A stretch of 64,000 nucleotides of DNA from Myxococcaceae bacterium (GTDB taxonomy: Bacteria > Myxococcota > Myxococcia > Myxococcales > Myxococcaceae), in assembly GCA_016793095.1 (NCBI GenBank), contig JAEUJQ010000020.1, positions 31,914 to 95,913 on the forward strand, given 5' to 3'. A program made the translations under genes and the position numbers. Of the stretch, positions 20,105 through 36,056 are shown piece by piece (position 1 is the stretch's first letter; every line of letters starts with the position of its first letter). The notes beneath the pieces were generated by a model. It was not told where the DNA came from and did not search any database. It saw only the letters and a program-made list of their open reading frames with translations.

Positions 20105-21292
20105 TCACGGGTAGGTGAAGGTGAAGATCGGCCGACCCGCGCGCGCCGCGCCATGGGTTGCCCAGTCGGGATCCGACGGCTGGAAGACGCCGCACAGGCC
20201 CATGCGCGTGGTGCCCTTGCGCACCTCGACCTCGAAGGGCACCCACTGGATCGGGCTGCAGCTCGTGTAGTGATCGACGCGCACCGCGTACATCCCCGTC
20301 GGGGGCCGCCCGCCATCGGCCGGGTAGATGATGTTCTCGATGAGCACGAGATCCATCGAGCAGCCCGCCTGCGAATCGAGGTCGAGGGCGCCCATGGCGC
20401 ACGCAGGCGTGCGCTGGCCGTACCAGAGCTCGCACACGCCGCCGTCAGGCAGCGGCTCGTCGAGGTGCAGATCGACGTCCTCGGTCGAGTCCCAGCGCAG
20501 CGTCACCTGCAGGTCCGCGCCAGCCCCGTTCAAGATGCACTCGTTGCCATTGCAGAAGAACCCGGTGGGGCACTCCGTCGTGCACTGCACGCCGGCGTCC
20601 CGGGGGCCTGGACACATCGCGCCGCCGTCCGGCCAGACCATGCCGCCGCCCGACCCGCCGCCAGACGTCCCGCCGCCCGAGCCACCGCCCGACCCGCCAG
20701 ACGTCCCGCCGCCGCCCGCGCTGCCGCCGGCGATCGGCGGAAAGCAGACGTTGTTCAGGAGATCGCAGTTGCCGCTCGCGCAGTCGGTGTGACGCAAGCA
20801 GCCCACGCAGCGACTCATCGGCTGATCGCAGATCGGCGTCGCCCCGCCGCAGCCCCCGCCGTCGGCCACACAGCGCTCGCACTTGCCCAGGCCGTTCTGG
20901 AACGAGATGTCGCACGTCGGCGTCTCGCCGAAGCAGCCCTCCACGAGCGTGCAGCGGACGCAGCGGCGCGCCTTCGTGTCGCAGATGGGCGCCGCGAGGT
21001 TGCACGCCCCGCACACCGGGCCGCCGCCGTCGACGCCTGCGCCCGCGGCGCCGCCGCCCTGCGCTCCGCCGGCCTGACCGCCTCCGACGGTGCCGCCGCT
21101 CGTTCCACCCCCGCCGATGGCGACGCCGCCACCGCGGCCGGCATCACGAGGCCCTTCGACGCAGAGGCCCTGCTGCGCGTCACAGCTCGAGCCCGGCTCG
21201 CACGACGTCGCCGTGCAGCGCCCCGCCTTTCCGCACGAGACGACGGCCGTGGCCACCGCGAGTCCCACGATCAGGAGCGCGGGCAGCCTCAC
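20105..21292 (-). CDS. Cys-rich lipoprotein with DUF2135-like C-terminus
   Basis: 395 residues. The lipoprotein signal ends in VVSC (Cys20). The mature chain alternates Cys-rich blocks (CTATSCEPGSSCDAQQGLC; ICDTKARRCVRC; CDQPMSRCVGCLRHTDC) with Gly/Ser-rich linkers. The Cys spacing resembles the short Cys modules common in Myxococcota surface proteins. The last 135 residues carry LQVTLRWDSTEDVDLHL and MYAVRVDHYTSCSP, which resembles the DUF2135/YfaP-type beta domain. It is coupled to the upstream 114-residue gene by ATGA. An outer-membrane or surface location is likely; the function is unknown. Confidence 0.8.
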   Translation of the reverse strand: MRLPALLIVGLAVATAVVSCGKAGRCTATSCEPGSSCDAQQGLCVEGPRDAGRGGGVAIGGGGTSGGTVGGGQAGGAQGGGAAGAGVDGGGPVCGACNLAAPICDTKARRCVRCTLVEGCFGETPTCDISFQNGLGKCERCVADGGGCGGATPICDQPMSRCVGCLRHTDCASGNCDLLNNVCFPPIAGGSAGGGGTSGGSGGGSGGGTSGGGSGGGMVWPDGGAMCPGPRDAGVQCTTECPTGFFCNGNECILNGAGADLQVTLRWDSTEDVDLHLDEPLPDGGVCELWYGQRTPACAMGALDLDSQAGCSMDLVLIENIIYPADGGRPPTGMYAVRVDHYTSCSPIQWVPFEVEVRKGTTRMGLCGVFQPSDPDWATHGAARAGRPIFTFTYP

Positions 21293-21633
21293 TCGACGAC
21301 CTCACCGCACTGCGCGTCGAACACGAACACGCCACCCGGCACCAGGAGCCGCCCTGCGTTGCCGCGCCACCACGCCGCCTCGAGCGGCCGCTCCTTCTCC
21401 AGCACGGTGATGGCGTCGAGCGTCGCCACCGCGAAGCCCTGCTGGTGCGAGAGCCGCCCGGTGAGCCGCCGCCACCACCTGTCGAGCCTCGACCGCGGGC
21501 CGGACTGCTCGAGCACGCTCTGCACCTCCCACGATCCCGCGCCCAGGAGCGGCAGCTCGAGGCCGACCCACGCCCGGCGAACGTGCTCGGGCGCAGCGCC
21601 ACTCGGGGTCCTCACGATGCGCAGACGGGGCAT
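21289..21633 (-). CDS. Conserved-looking protein of unknown function, 114 aa
   Basis: Begins MPRLRIVRTPSGAAPEHVRR and continues with AWVGLELPLLGAGSWEVQSV, a Trp/Arg-rich helix (RLDRWWRRLTG), AVATLDAITVLEKERPLEAA and VPGGVFVFDAQCGEVVE. No signal or membrane helix is seen. It resembles the small cytoplasmic proteins often placed beside lipoprotein genes, but I cannot assign a family. ATGA overlap with the following lipoprotein gene implies coupled translation. serA lies 36 nt upstream on the same strand, so the three may form one transcription unit, although serA's own stop is at 21669. Confidence 0.6.
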   Translation of the reverse strand: MPRLRIVRTPSGAAPEHVRRAWVGLELPLLGAGSWEVQSVLEQSGPRSRLDRWWRRLTGRLSHQQGFAVATLDAITVLEKERPLEAAWWRGNAGRLLVPGGVFVFDAQCGEVVE

Positions 21634-21668
21634 GGGCGCCCTACTCTGCTCCAGAACCGCTCGTCTCG

Positions 21669-22880
21669 TCAGCTCAGCGCGCGCGCCTTGATGGTGGTCG
21701 GCAGCTTGAGCAGCTCGGACACCACCTGCGCCCGCACCTCGCTGTCGAGGTCCATCACGAGGTAGCCGATGTCGGCGTTCGTCGAGAGCAGCTGCGCGTG
21801 AATGTTCGCGTTGGCGTCGCCGATGACGCGGTTCACGTCGCGCAGCACGCCGGGCACGTTCTGGTGCACGTGCATGATGCGGTGCGTGCCGGGTGAGGTC
21901 TCGAGCTCGACGTTGGGGAAGTTCACCGAGCCCGCGGACGAACCGAACTCGACGTACTTCGCGAGGCTGGTCGCCACCTCACGGCCGATGGCCTCCTGCG
22001 CCTCGAGGGTCGAGCCACCGATGTGCGGCGTGAGGATCACGTTCGGCACGTTCTGCAGCGGCGTCACGAAGCCCTTCGCCTCGTTCCCCTCCGGCTCCTC
22101 GGGGTAGACGTCGACTGCGGCCCCCGCGATGCGGCCCTTCTTGATGAGATCGGCCAGCGCCTCGAGATCCACCACCGTGCCGCGGCTCGCGTTGATGAGG
22201 CAGGCCTCGTCCTTCATCATGCCCAGCTGCGCACGACCCATCAGGTTCTTCGTCTGCGGCGTCTCAGGCACGTGCAGCGTCACGAAGTCCGACACCTTCA
22301 GCACGTCCTCCAGCGTCTTCATCGGCTGGTTGTTCGACAGCGGCAGCTTCTTCGCGATGTCGAAGTAGACGACGCGCATGCCGAAGAACTCGGCGAGGAC
22401 GCCCACCTGGCTGCCGATGTGGCCGTAGCCGACGATGCCCAGCGTCTTGCCCCGCACCTCGTGGGCGCCGGTGGCCAGCTTCTTCCAGATGCCCTGGTGC
22501 ATCTCGCGGCTGCGATCGCCCAGCTGGCGCGACAACGAGATGACCTCGGCGATCACCAGCTCGGCCACGCTGCGGGTGTTCGAGAACGGCGCGTTGAAGA
22601 CGCAGACGCCGCGCTTCATCGCGTCGGCGAGGGCGATCTGGTTGGTGCCGATGCAGAACGCGCCGATGGCCATCAACCCTGCCGCCTGTGGCGCCTCGAG
22701 CACCTTCTTCGTCACGTTCGTCTTCGAGCGGATGCCCAGCACCTGCACGCCGTCGAGCTCCTTGATGAGCTCGTCCTCCTTGAGCGCGGAGTTGACGCGG
22801 CGGACCGAGTAGCCGGCCTCCTCGAGCTGGATTTCGGCGACCTCGTGGATCTTCTCGAGCAGCAGAACGGTAGCGGGCAT
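21669..22880 (-). CDS. serA: D-3-phosphoglycerate dehydrogenase
   Basis: 403 residues. It catalyses the first step of serine synthesis, oxidising 3-phosphoglycerate with NAD+. Seen: the substrate-domain opening TVLLLEKIHEVAEIQLEEAG, GAFCIGTNQI, the Rossmann loop GIVGYGHIGSQVG (about 152-164), NASRGTVVDLEAL, and the catalytic His in LTPHIGGSTLEAQ. A C-terminal ACT domain (about 330-403) has the HQNVPGVLRDVNRV motif, which in E. coli-type enzymes binds serine for feedback inhibition. Length and layout fit the short ACT-bearing class. A near-consensus sigma-70 promoter lies directly before the ATG. Confidence 0.96.
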   Translation of the reverse strand: MPATVLLLEKIHEVAEIQLEEAGYSVRRVNSALKEDELIKELDGVQVLGIRSKTNVTKKVLEAPQAAGLMAIGAFCIGTNQIALADAMKRGVCVFNAPFSNTRSVAELVIAEVISLSRQLGDRSREMHQGIWKKLATGAHEVRGKTLGIVGYGHIGSQVGVLAEFFGMRVVYFDIAKKLPLSNNQPMKTLEDVLKVSDFVTLHVPETPQTKNLMGRAQLGMMKDEACLINASRGTVVDLEALADLIKKGRIAGAAVDVYPEEPEGNEAKGFVTPLQNVPNVILTPHIGGSTLEAQEAIGREVATSLAKYVEFGSSAGSVNFPNVELETSPGTHRIMHVHQNVPGVLRDVNRVIGDANANIHAQLLSTNADIGYLVMDLDSEVRAQVVSELLKLPTTIKARALS

Positions 22881-22887
22881 GGGCGAC

Positions 22888-22915
22888 CTGTTAGCGCGAC
22901 GCGTCAGGGAGTCAA
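22888..22915 (-). promoter_or_regulatory. Putative sigma-70 promoter of serA
   Basis: On the minus strand TTGACT (22910-22915) is followed after 16 bp by TAACAG (22888-22893). Only 7 nt separate the -10 from the serA ATG at 22880, so the transcript would be leaderless or nearly so. The -35 shares the TTGACTC core of the half-sites at 2311 and 2333. Confidence 0.45.
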
Positions 22916-22949
22916 CGGGCGGTCTGAGCCGGGCTCTCCGAGGCGCGGT

Positions 22950-23318
22950 TCACTGGCGCAGCTCAGGCACCCGTCGCGTCGCCGCTTCTCTCGCCTCGAA
23001 CAGCTCGATGCCCTGCCGCGTGAGGATGAAGCGCACCAGGCCCGCGCCGCGCTCCGTGTCCAGCTCGGCCTCGAAGACGGGACCTCCGACCGTCCCCACG
23101 AGCGCCTCCTTCTTCAGGTTCTTCACCTGGCCGTGGGCGAGCGCGTGATCCACATGCCCGAGGCCCACACCCGTCTTGTAGAGGTCCAGCGCGACGCGAT
23201 GCAGGGCCAGGGCGAGCCCCTGATCGAGCGGAATCGACGAGGTGAGGATGCTCACCAGCACCCAGTACGGAAGGTCGTCCTCGCCGCGCTCCGCCATCGG
23301 CTGGCGAGTAGCGGGCAT
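22950..23318 (-). CDS. Small protein of unknown function, 122 aa
   Basis: Starts MPATRQPMAERGEDDLPYWV at 23318; an internal ATG at 23297 is an equally good start, and neither has an SD. It is a mixed alpha/beta protein with SILTSSIPLDQGLALALHRV, a central Gly/His segment (TGVGLGHVDHALAHGQ) and a closing LVRFILTRQGIELFEARE. No signal peptide, membrane helix or familiar catalytic motif is present. The last part loosely suggests a winged-helix wing, which I would not rely on. It is divergent from the OmpA gene at 23469. Codon use matches the neighbours. Confidence 0.55.
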   Translation of the reverse strand: MPATRQPMAERGEDDLPYWVLVSILTSSIPLDQGLALALHRVALDLYKTGVGLGHVDHALAHGQVKNLKKEALVGTVGGPVFEAELDTERGAGLVRFILTRQGIELFEAREAATRRVPELRQ

Positions 23319-23468
23319 CGAGGTGTGATGCAAGCCGACACCACGCCGCCACGCTGACCGCTGGCTCGTGAAATCGGGTGGACATTCGAGCCCGAAATGC
23401 GCAGAACCACCGGCATTCTCGGTGGGCCCCCGCCTTCGGCCCGCCAGTCGCTCAAGGAGCCTTTCACC

Positions 23469-25319
23469 GTGAAAGCCCCCACCCGTCTGTCGCGGTCGAT
23501 CGTCCTTGCGACGCTGCTGGCTGGCACCGCCGTCTTCGCCCAGGAACGAGGCAACTTCCCGGGCGATCGTTTCCGCATGTCGCTCTCGCGCTCGGGTCTG
23601 CTCGACGTCGAGTGGGGCAGCCCCGCGCCGCACCTCAACTGGGACGCGGGCCTCTTCCTCAATTTCTCGCAGAACAACCTGGTGCTGTACCGCATCAGCG
23701 ACAACCAGCGCCTCGGGCCCCTCATCGGCACCCGCCTCGGCGCGTCGCTCTTCGGGACCATCGGCCTCTTCGACTGGCTCGAGGCCGGGCTCGAGCTGCC
23801 GGTGGTGCTGGTGCAGTCGCGCGAGCCCAGCCTGGCGGGTGGCACGGTGACGAACCTGTCGGCCCTGCAGGGCGGCCTGGGCGACCTGCGGCTGCAGCCC
23901 AAAATCCGCTTCTTCAGCCAGGAAGACGTGGGCTTCGACCTCGCGGTGATGCCGACGCTCACGTTCCCCACGGGGGGCCAGACGAACTACCGCGGCGAGC
24001 CGTCCGTCACCTTCCAGCCCGAGCTGATCGCCTCGCGCGCCTTCGGCCAGGTGCGCACCGCGGTCAACGTGGGCGCGGTGATCCGCCGGCAGGTGGCCTT
24101 CATCGACGACGTGGTGGGCAGCGATCTCACCGCGCGGCTCGGCGGCGGCTACCGCTTCCACGACGACAAGGGCAACGGGCTGCCGCTCGAGCTCGACGCG
24201 TCGCTCTTCATGTGGACCGGCGTGACGGCCACCACCTACACGCCGTCGCAGCGCGGCATGGAGCTTCGCCTCATGGGCGCGTGGACCTTCGCCGAGCGCG
24301 TGCAGGTGTTCCTCGGCGGCGGCGTCGGGCTCCTCTCAGGCTGGGGCACCCCCGACTACCGGCTGTTCGCCGGCGTGCGCTATGGCCTCTGGGACGATCG
24401 GAAGGGCCCGAAGGACACCGACAAGGACGGCATCATCGACGAGCAGGACAAGTGCCTCGAGCTCGCCGGCATCGCCGAGAACGCCGGCTGCCCCGATCGC
24501 GACAGCGACAACGATGGCTTCGTCGATCGCCTCGACGCGTGCCCCGGCGACAAGGGCATCAAGGAGCTGAAGGGCTGCCCCGACGTGGACTCCGATGGCG
24601 ACGGCTTCGTCGATCGCCTCGACAAGTGTCCGAAGGAGAAGGGCGTCAAGGAGCTCGACGGCTGCGCCGATCAGGACGGCGACGGCGACGGCCTCGTCGA
24701 TCGACTCGATCGGTGCCCCACCGAGAAGGAAGACGCTGACGGCTTCAAGGATGACGACGGCTGCCCAGACCCGGACAACGACGAAGACGGCGTCACCGAC
24801 GCCTCCGACAAGTGCCCCCTCGAGAAGGGCGTGGTCGAGAACAAGGGCTGCCCCGACAAGGACGAAGACGCGGACGGCGTGGTCGACCGCCTCGACAACT
24901 GCCCCGGCGAGAAGGGCGAGGCGCAGTTCCAGGGCTGCAAGGGCAAGCAGTTCGTCGTGCTGACGAAGGAGCGCCTCGAGATCATCGCCCCCGTCTTCTT
25001 CAAGGTGGGCAGCGACGTGATCGAGGCCCGCAGCTTCGCGCTCCTCGACAACGTCGGGAAGGTGCTGACCGCGCACCCCGAGGTGGCGAAGGTGCGCGTC
25101 GAAGGCCACACCGACAACCAGGGCGACCCGAAGAAGAACCTCGAGCTGTCCGAGCGCCGCGCCAACTCGGTCAAGAAGTACCTGGTCGAGAAGGGCAAGG
25201 TGGCCGCTGAGCGCCTCGAGGCGAAGGGCTTCGGCGACACCCAGCCGATCGACGACAACAAGACGAAGCAGGGCCGCGAGAAGAACCGCCGCGTTGTCTT
25301 CAGCATCGTGGAGAACTGA
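23469..25319 (+). CDS. OmpA-family outer-membrane protein with TSP3 calcium-binding repeats
   Basis: A GTG at 23469 with AAGGAG 9 nt upstream opens directly into a signal peptide (SRSIVLATLLAGTAVFAQ). An upstream ATG at 23397 would bury the signal, so the GTG is preferred (616 aa). Residues about 30-310 alternate polar and hydrophobic strands, consistent with a beta-barrel. Residues about 315-492 hold at least five TSP3-type repeats of about 29 residues (DSDNDGFVDRLDACP; DSDGDGFVDRLDKCP). Residues about 509-616 are an OmpA peptidoglycan-binding domain (VRVEGHTDNQGDPKKNLELS). The layout recalls TraB of the myxobacterial outer-membrane exchange pair. It lies 3 nt from the giant gene. Confidence 0.85.
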   Translation: MKAPTRLSRSIVLATLLAGTAVFAQERGNFPGDRFRMSLSRSGLLDVEWGSPAPHLNWDAGLFLNFSQNNLVLYRISDNQRLGPLIGTRLGASLFGTIGLFDWLEAGLELPVVLVQSREPSLAGGTVTNLSALQGGLGDLRLQPKIRFFSQEDVGFDLAVMPTLTFPTGGQTNYRGEPSVTFQPELIASRAFGQVRTAVNVGAVIRRQVAFIDDVVGSDLTARLGGGYRFHDDKGNGLPLELDASLFMWTGVTATTYTPSQRGMELRLMGAWTFAERVQVFLGGGVGLLSGWGTPDYRLFAGVRYGLWDDRKGPKDTDKDGIIDEQDKCLELAGIAENAGCPDRDSDNDGFVDRLDACPGDKGIKELKGCPDVDSDGDGFVDRLDKCPKEKGVKELDGCADQDGDGDGLVDRLDRCPTEKEDADGFKDDDGCPDPDNDEDGVTDASDKCPLEKGVVENKGCPDKDEDADGVVDRLDNCPGEKGEAQFQGCKGKQFVVLTKERLEIIAPVFFKVGSDVIEARSFALLDNVGKVLTAHPEVAKVRVEGHTDNQGDPKKNLELSERRANSVKKYLVEKGKVAAERLEAKGFGDTQPIDDNKTKQGREKNRRVVFSIVEN

Positions 25320-25322
25320 GAG

Positions 25323-32731
<7,409 letters not shown>

Positions 32732-32735
<4 letters not shown>

Positions 32736-33337
32736 CCACGCGGCAGAAGACGGTCGTCGCGGCCATCGCCGTCGGAGCGGTGGCCGTCGTGGCGTGGGTG
32801 GCCCTGGCGCGCTGGCGCGAGGCGCGGGAGACGGCTCGGCGCGATCAGCTCGAGTACGCCGCGCGGTGGGAGCTCGAGCATGGGCAGATCGAGCAGGCGA
32901 TCGACAAGCTCGACGCGCTCGCGAAGGTCGACCCCGTCAGGCGCGGCCTCGCGGGGCTGCGCGGGCGGGCGCTGGCGTCGAGCGGGAAGCCGACGGAGGC
33001 GATGCGCGAGCTGGTGCACGCCGTCGTCGAGCGCGAAGACGCCGAGGCGTGGGAGTACACGGGCGTGGCGCAGTCACAGCTGGGCGCCCTGCCCGAGGCG
33101 AAGCAGGCGTTGACGAAGGCGGTCGAGATCGAGCCGGGGCGCGTGTCGGCGTGGCGGCGGTTGGGGCAGCTCTGCCTCACGAGCGGCGACCCGACGGCCG
33201 CGGTGGAGGCCTATCGCCAGGCGCTGCGGCACGCGGCGGGGCCTGCTGGCCGGGACGAGGTGCGCCTCGAGGCGACGACGTTGCTCGAGCAGGCCGGGCG
33301 CGTGGACGACGCGCGGCTCTTCAAGGAAGCGCCATGA
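32732..33337 (+). CDS. Membrane-anchored TPR protein, 201 aa
   Basis: The GTG at 32732 overlaps the giant gene's stop as GTGA. After VTTRQK there is one membrane helix (about residues 7-28, VVAAIAVGAVAVVAWVALA), then an Arg-rich segment and helical TPR-like repeats. These include ARWELEHGQIEQAIDKLDAL, EAMRELVHAVVEREDAEAWE and GQLCLTSGDPTAAVEAYRQA, and the chain ends at residue 201. TPRs mediate protein contacts; the single helix suggests tethering to the inner membrane with the TPRs on one side. Coupling to the giant gene raises the chance that it assists export or assembly of that protein, but this is inferred from position only. Confidence 0.75.
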
Positions 33338-33858
33338 CCCTCATCGAGGTGGCGGTCGTTCCCCACGAGCTCGAGTCGCACTGGCGGCAGATCTTCGAGG
33401 AGGCCGGCCTGGTGGCCGAGCTCGAGCCCACCCGCGACGGGCTCCGCGTGCTGGTGGCGGCCGAAGCCGAGGCAGCCGCTCGCGCGCTGCTGGAGCCGCC
33501 GGACGAGCTGGCGGGCGACGAGGAGAGTGACGAGGCAGTCGAGGCGCCGACGCTGGGCGCCGACGAGCGGACCGAGACGCTGGTGATGACCCAGCACGCC
33601 CTGGTGGCCGAGCGGCTCTCTCGCGAGCTGCACAAGGCCGGGCTCTTCGCGGCGGTGTTGAGCGGCCTGTCGTCGAGCGTGTTCGGCACCGAGGGCCAAC
33701 AGCTGTTCACCGTCGTCGTGGCCGAGGGCCAGCGGGACGCGGCGGCCGAGGTGCTCGGCGCGTGGGCGGCGACGCACGCCCACGACTTCGCCACCGAGGT
33801 GTCGCTGAGCCGGGAAGAGCTGCTGGACGTGCTCCGCCACTTCCTCAGGCCGCGGTGA
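33334..33858 (+). CDS. Two-module DUF2007-like protein, 174 aa
   Basis: The ATG at 33334 overlaps the preceding stop (ATGA). Two similar halves are visible. Residues 1-60 contain VVPHELESHWRQIFEEAGLV with LRVLVAAEAEAAARALLEPP. Residues 90-160 contain TQHALVAERLSRELHKAGLF with QLFTVVVAEGQRDAAAEVLG. Each half follows the alpha/beta pattern of DUF2007 (putative signal-transducing, PII-like fold), with a helix, a strand and a V-V-A-E-x-x-x-x-A-A segment. An acidic linker separates them. No signal peptide is present, so it should be cytoplasmic. The ligand and partner are unknown. Confidence 0.6.
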   Translation: MTLIEVAVVPHELESHWRQIFEEAGLVAELEPTRDGLRVLVAAEAEAAARALLEPPDELAGDEESDEAVEAPTLGADERTETLVMTQHALVAERLSRELHKAGLFAAVLSGLSSSVFGTEGQQLFTVVVAEGQRDAAAEVLGAWAATHAHDFATEVSLSREELLDVLRHFLRPR

Positions 33859-33861
33859 CGA

Positions 33862-35379
33862 ATGAGCCGGCGGCAGACCCTCCGTCGTGACGTGAGCCTC
33901 GCGGTGTTGAGCCGCGCCCGGACGGCAGCCGATCACCACGAGGATCTCGGCTGCTCCATCCTCGGGCCGGCCTCACGCACCGTCCGCCGGGCCCACGGCT
34001 GGCTCAAGCGCGAGGTGCAGCGCCTCGGGGAAGCGCAGGCGACCGCGCAGGCGCGACGGCTGGTGCAGCGGCTCGAGGCGACGCCCGCGTACCGACGACT
34101 GGGGACGGGGCGGACGGTGGCTGGCCGTCTCGAGCTGAAGGAGTCGGTGCGCTTCCCCGACCCGCGGCGGTTTCCACCCCGCGTGCTGCATGTGCGCCGG
34201 GGCGAGCTGGCCTTCGATCTCGACGTGAAGGCCGCCGAGTGGCCGGCGATCGCGGACTGCTGCGCGGCCCTCGCGCAAGGGCTCTCGGCGGGGAGCCGGC
34301 GGCTCTTCTCACGCGTGCCGACCGTGAGGACCTTCCTCGACTCGCTCACGGCGGCGCGTTGGCTGGAACCGCACGACGGCGCGGCCGCGTTGCCAGCGGC
34401 GGGCTTCACCTTCGTCGGGCACAACACGACGCTGGTGCGCGACGGCGGCGCGAGCGTGCTGGTGGACCCGTACTTCCGGCCGATGAGCGCGATCGATCTC
34501 CCCAGCTACCCGCCCATGCACGCGCGCGATCTGGGCCACGTCGACGCGGTGTGCATCACCCACTCGCATGGCGATCACTTTCACCTCGGTTCGCTGCTCA
34601 CCCTGCCGCGCGACACCCGCATCTTCGTGCCGCCGGTCGAGCGCGAGAGCCTGTTCTCGACCGACTGCGTGGCGCGCCTCGAGCAGCTCGGCTTCTCGCG
34701 CGTCGAGGCGCCCGGGTGGCACACCAGCCAGAGGGTCGGGCCTCTCACCGTGCACGCCCTGCCCTTCTACGGTGAGCAGCCCACGGCCGGTCGCGGCGTC
34801 TATGCCGGGCTCTTCAACGAAGGCTCGACGTGGCTGGTGCGCGGCCCGACCGCCTCCGCGGCCTTCTTCGCGGACTCCGGAGACGACGTACGAGGCTCGA
34901 TGCGCGACGTCTGCGCGCTCGCGCGGCGCGGTGGCCCGGTGGACGTGCTGTTCTGCGGGGTGCGCGGCTTCCGCCTGAAGCCCATCTTCTTCGGCTTCAC
35001 GACGCTCGACGCCTACCTCGTCAACGTGCCGCGCAGCGCGCTCACCACCACTCAGCAGTTGATGGCGAGCCCACGAGAGGCGCTCGAGCTCGCGGCGCGG
35101 CTCGGCGCCAGAACGCTGGTGCCGTGCGCCGACGGAGGAGCGCCCTGGTACTGGCGCGAGGGCATGGGCCCGAAGTACCCCGGCTACCCCGGCGAGCCGG
35201 TGGACGGCGCCTCGTGGCACGAGGAGAACCCCGACGCCGACCCGTACCCCGAGCGCGTCGAGGCGGCGAGGCGCCCGGACGACGCCCGGGTGGTGGTGCT
35301 GCGGCCGGGCGAGGCGCTCGATGCTGGCGGGCGACGGCCGGTCTCGGGCTTCGCGTGGCCGTTCGAGGCGCTCTCGTGA
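33862..35379 (+). CDS. Metallo-beta-lactamase-fold hydrolase, 505 aa
   Basis: Starts 3 nt after the preceding stop. The first 180 residues are Arg-rich and without a familiar motif (LGCSILGPASRTVRRAHGWL). Residues about 185-430 form an MBL domain: FTFVGHNTTLVRDGGASVLV, metal motif THSHGDHFH (H234, H236, D238, H239), FADSGDD and LGARTLVPCADGG. The HNTT segment followed by a Tyr/Phe-rich LVDPYFRP resembles the UlaG/NAPE-PLD-like branch, whose members act on phosphodiester or lactone substrates. The C-terminus is Pro-rich. It is the fourth gene of a tightly packed series after the giant surface protein, so a role in envelope lipids is possible but unproven. Confidence 0.8.
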   Translation: MSRRQTLRRDVSLAVLSRARTAADHHEDLGCSILGPASRTVRRAHGWLKREVQRLGEAQATAQARRLVQRLEATPAYRRLGTGRTVAGRLELKESVRFPDPRRFPPRVLHVRRGELAFDLDVKAAEWPAIADCCAALAQGLSAGSRRLFSRVPTVRTFLDSLTAARWLEPHDGAAALPAAGFTFVGHNTTLVRDGGASVLVDPYFRPMSAIDLPSYPPMHARDLGHVDAVCITHSHGDHFHLGSLLTLPRDTRIFVPPVERESLFSTDCVARLEQLGFSRVEAPGWHTSQRVGPLTVHALPFYGEQPTAGRGVYAGLFNEGSTWLVRGPTASAAFFADSGDDVRGSMRDVCALARRGGPVDVLFCGVRGFRLKPIFFGFTTLDAYLVNVPRSALTTTQQLMASPREALELAARLGARTLVPCADGGAPWYWREGMGPKYPGYPGEPVDGASWHEENPDADPYPERVEAARRPDDARVVVLRPGEALDAGGRRPVSGFAWPFEALS

Positions 35380-35705
35380 CGGCGTTCGAGGCCGTTCAGC
35401 ACCTCTCGGCGCGGGCTCGCCGCGTGGCCAGGCTCGCGTGGGTGGGTGGCGCGGCCGCGATCGTGTGCGTCTTCGTCGTCGTGCTGGGCGTGCAGTTGGT
35501 GCTGGCCGGACGGCCGTCGAAGGGCATGGGCTCGGTCGCGGCATGGACGACGATCGGCGCCGCGGTGGTGATCCTCGCGGCCGTGCGCTTCGGGGTGAAG
35601 CAGTACCTTCGCCTGCGCCGGCCGGTGTGGGTCGAGGATCTCGCGCGGCAGGAAGGCCTCGACGCGAAGCGGCTCGCTGAGTCGTTCACGCTCGACGCGT
35701 GGTGA
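35376..35705 (+). CDS. Two-helix membrane protein, 109 aa
   Basis: The GTG at 35376 overlaps the MBL stop as GTGA. A short amphipathic N-terminus (TAFEAVQHLSARARRVARLA) precedes two membrane helices (about residues 21-43 and 56-75, the latter WTTIGAAVVILAAVRFG). A basic region (KQYLRLRRPVWVEDLARQEG) and an acidic end follow. The C-terminal LARQEGLDAKRLAESF resembles a short helix-turn-helix-like segment but is too short to call. No family was recognised. It is the last of the coupled genes that begin with the OmpA gene. Confidence 0.6.
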   Translation: MTAFEAVQHLSARARRVARLAWVGGAAAIVCVFVVVLGVQLVLAGRPSKGMGSVAAWTTIGAAVVILAAVRFGVKQYLRLRRPVWVEDLARQEGLDAKRLAESFTLDAW

Positions 35706-36056
35706 GCTGCGGCTCGCGCCGGGACGTGCGACCCAGCACCCCGGCCGAAGTTCTCCTGCAGGTGGGCCCAGGGGCCCGACGGGGGCTGAACCTGCCGCTC
35801 ACCCGCAGCGCCACCGGATACAGCGTGCGACTCGAAGCGGCCCGGGGCCGAGAACGGCTCCTGCTCGACGAACAGCAGCGCGTTCGTGACTGCCGCTCTC
35901 GGAACACCCGCGCCGAGGCGAGGGTCGGCTCGCCCTGGCCGCGCCGGTCACCGCCCGCGGGAAGAACGACAGCACGAAGGGAACCCCGCTTCCCCGCATC
36001 GCCGCCATCACGGACTCACCACCTGGCGACCGGGAGCCGCTTCAGGTGGTCTCACC
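35706..36056. other. 351-bp stretch without a supported gene
   Basis: Between the end of the packed plus-strand series and the 3' end of the minus-strand kinase. A plus-strand frame from 35699 is open to 36118 and its first half (TPAEVLLQVGPGARRGLNLP) has mildly coding-like codons. It has no SD, enters the kinase gene antisense, and turns Arg/Pro-rich. I see no clear hairpin or promoter. It may hold a decayed gene. Confidence 0.4.

Noticed and set aside
23397..23468. Upstream ATG of the OmpA gene
   Set aside because: It would place 24 residues before the signal peptide; the GTG at 23469 has a proper SD.
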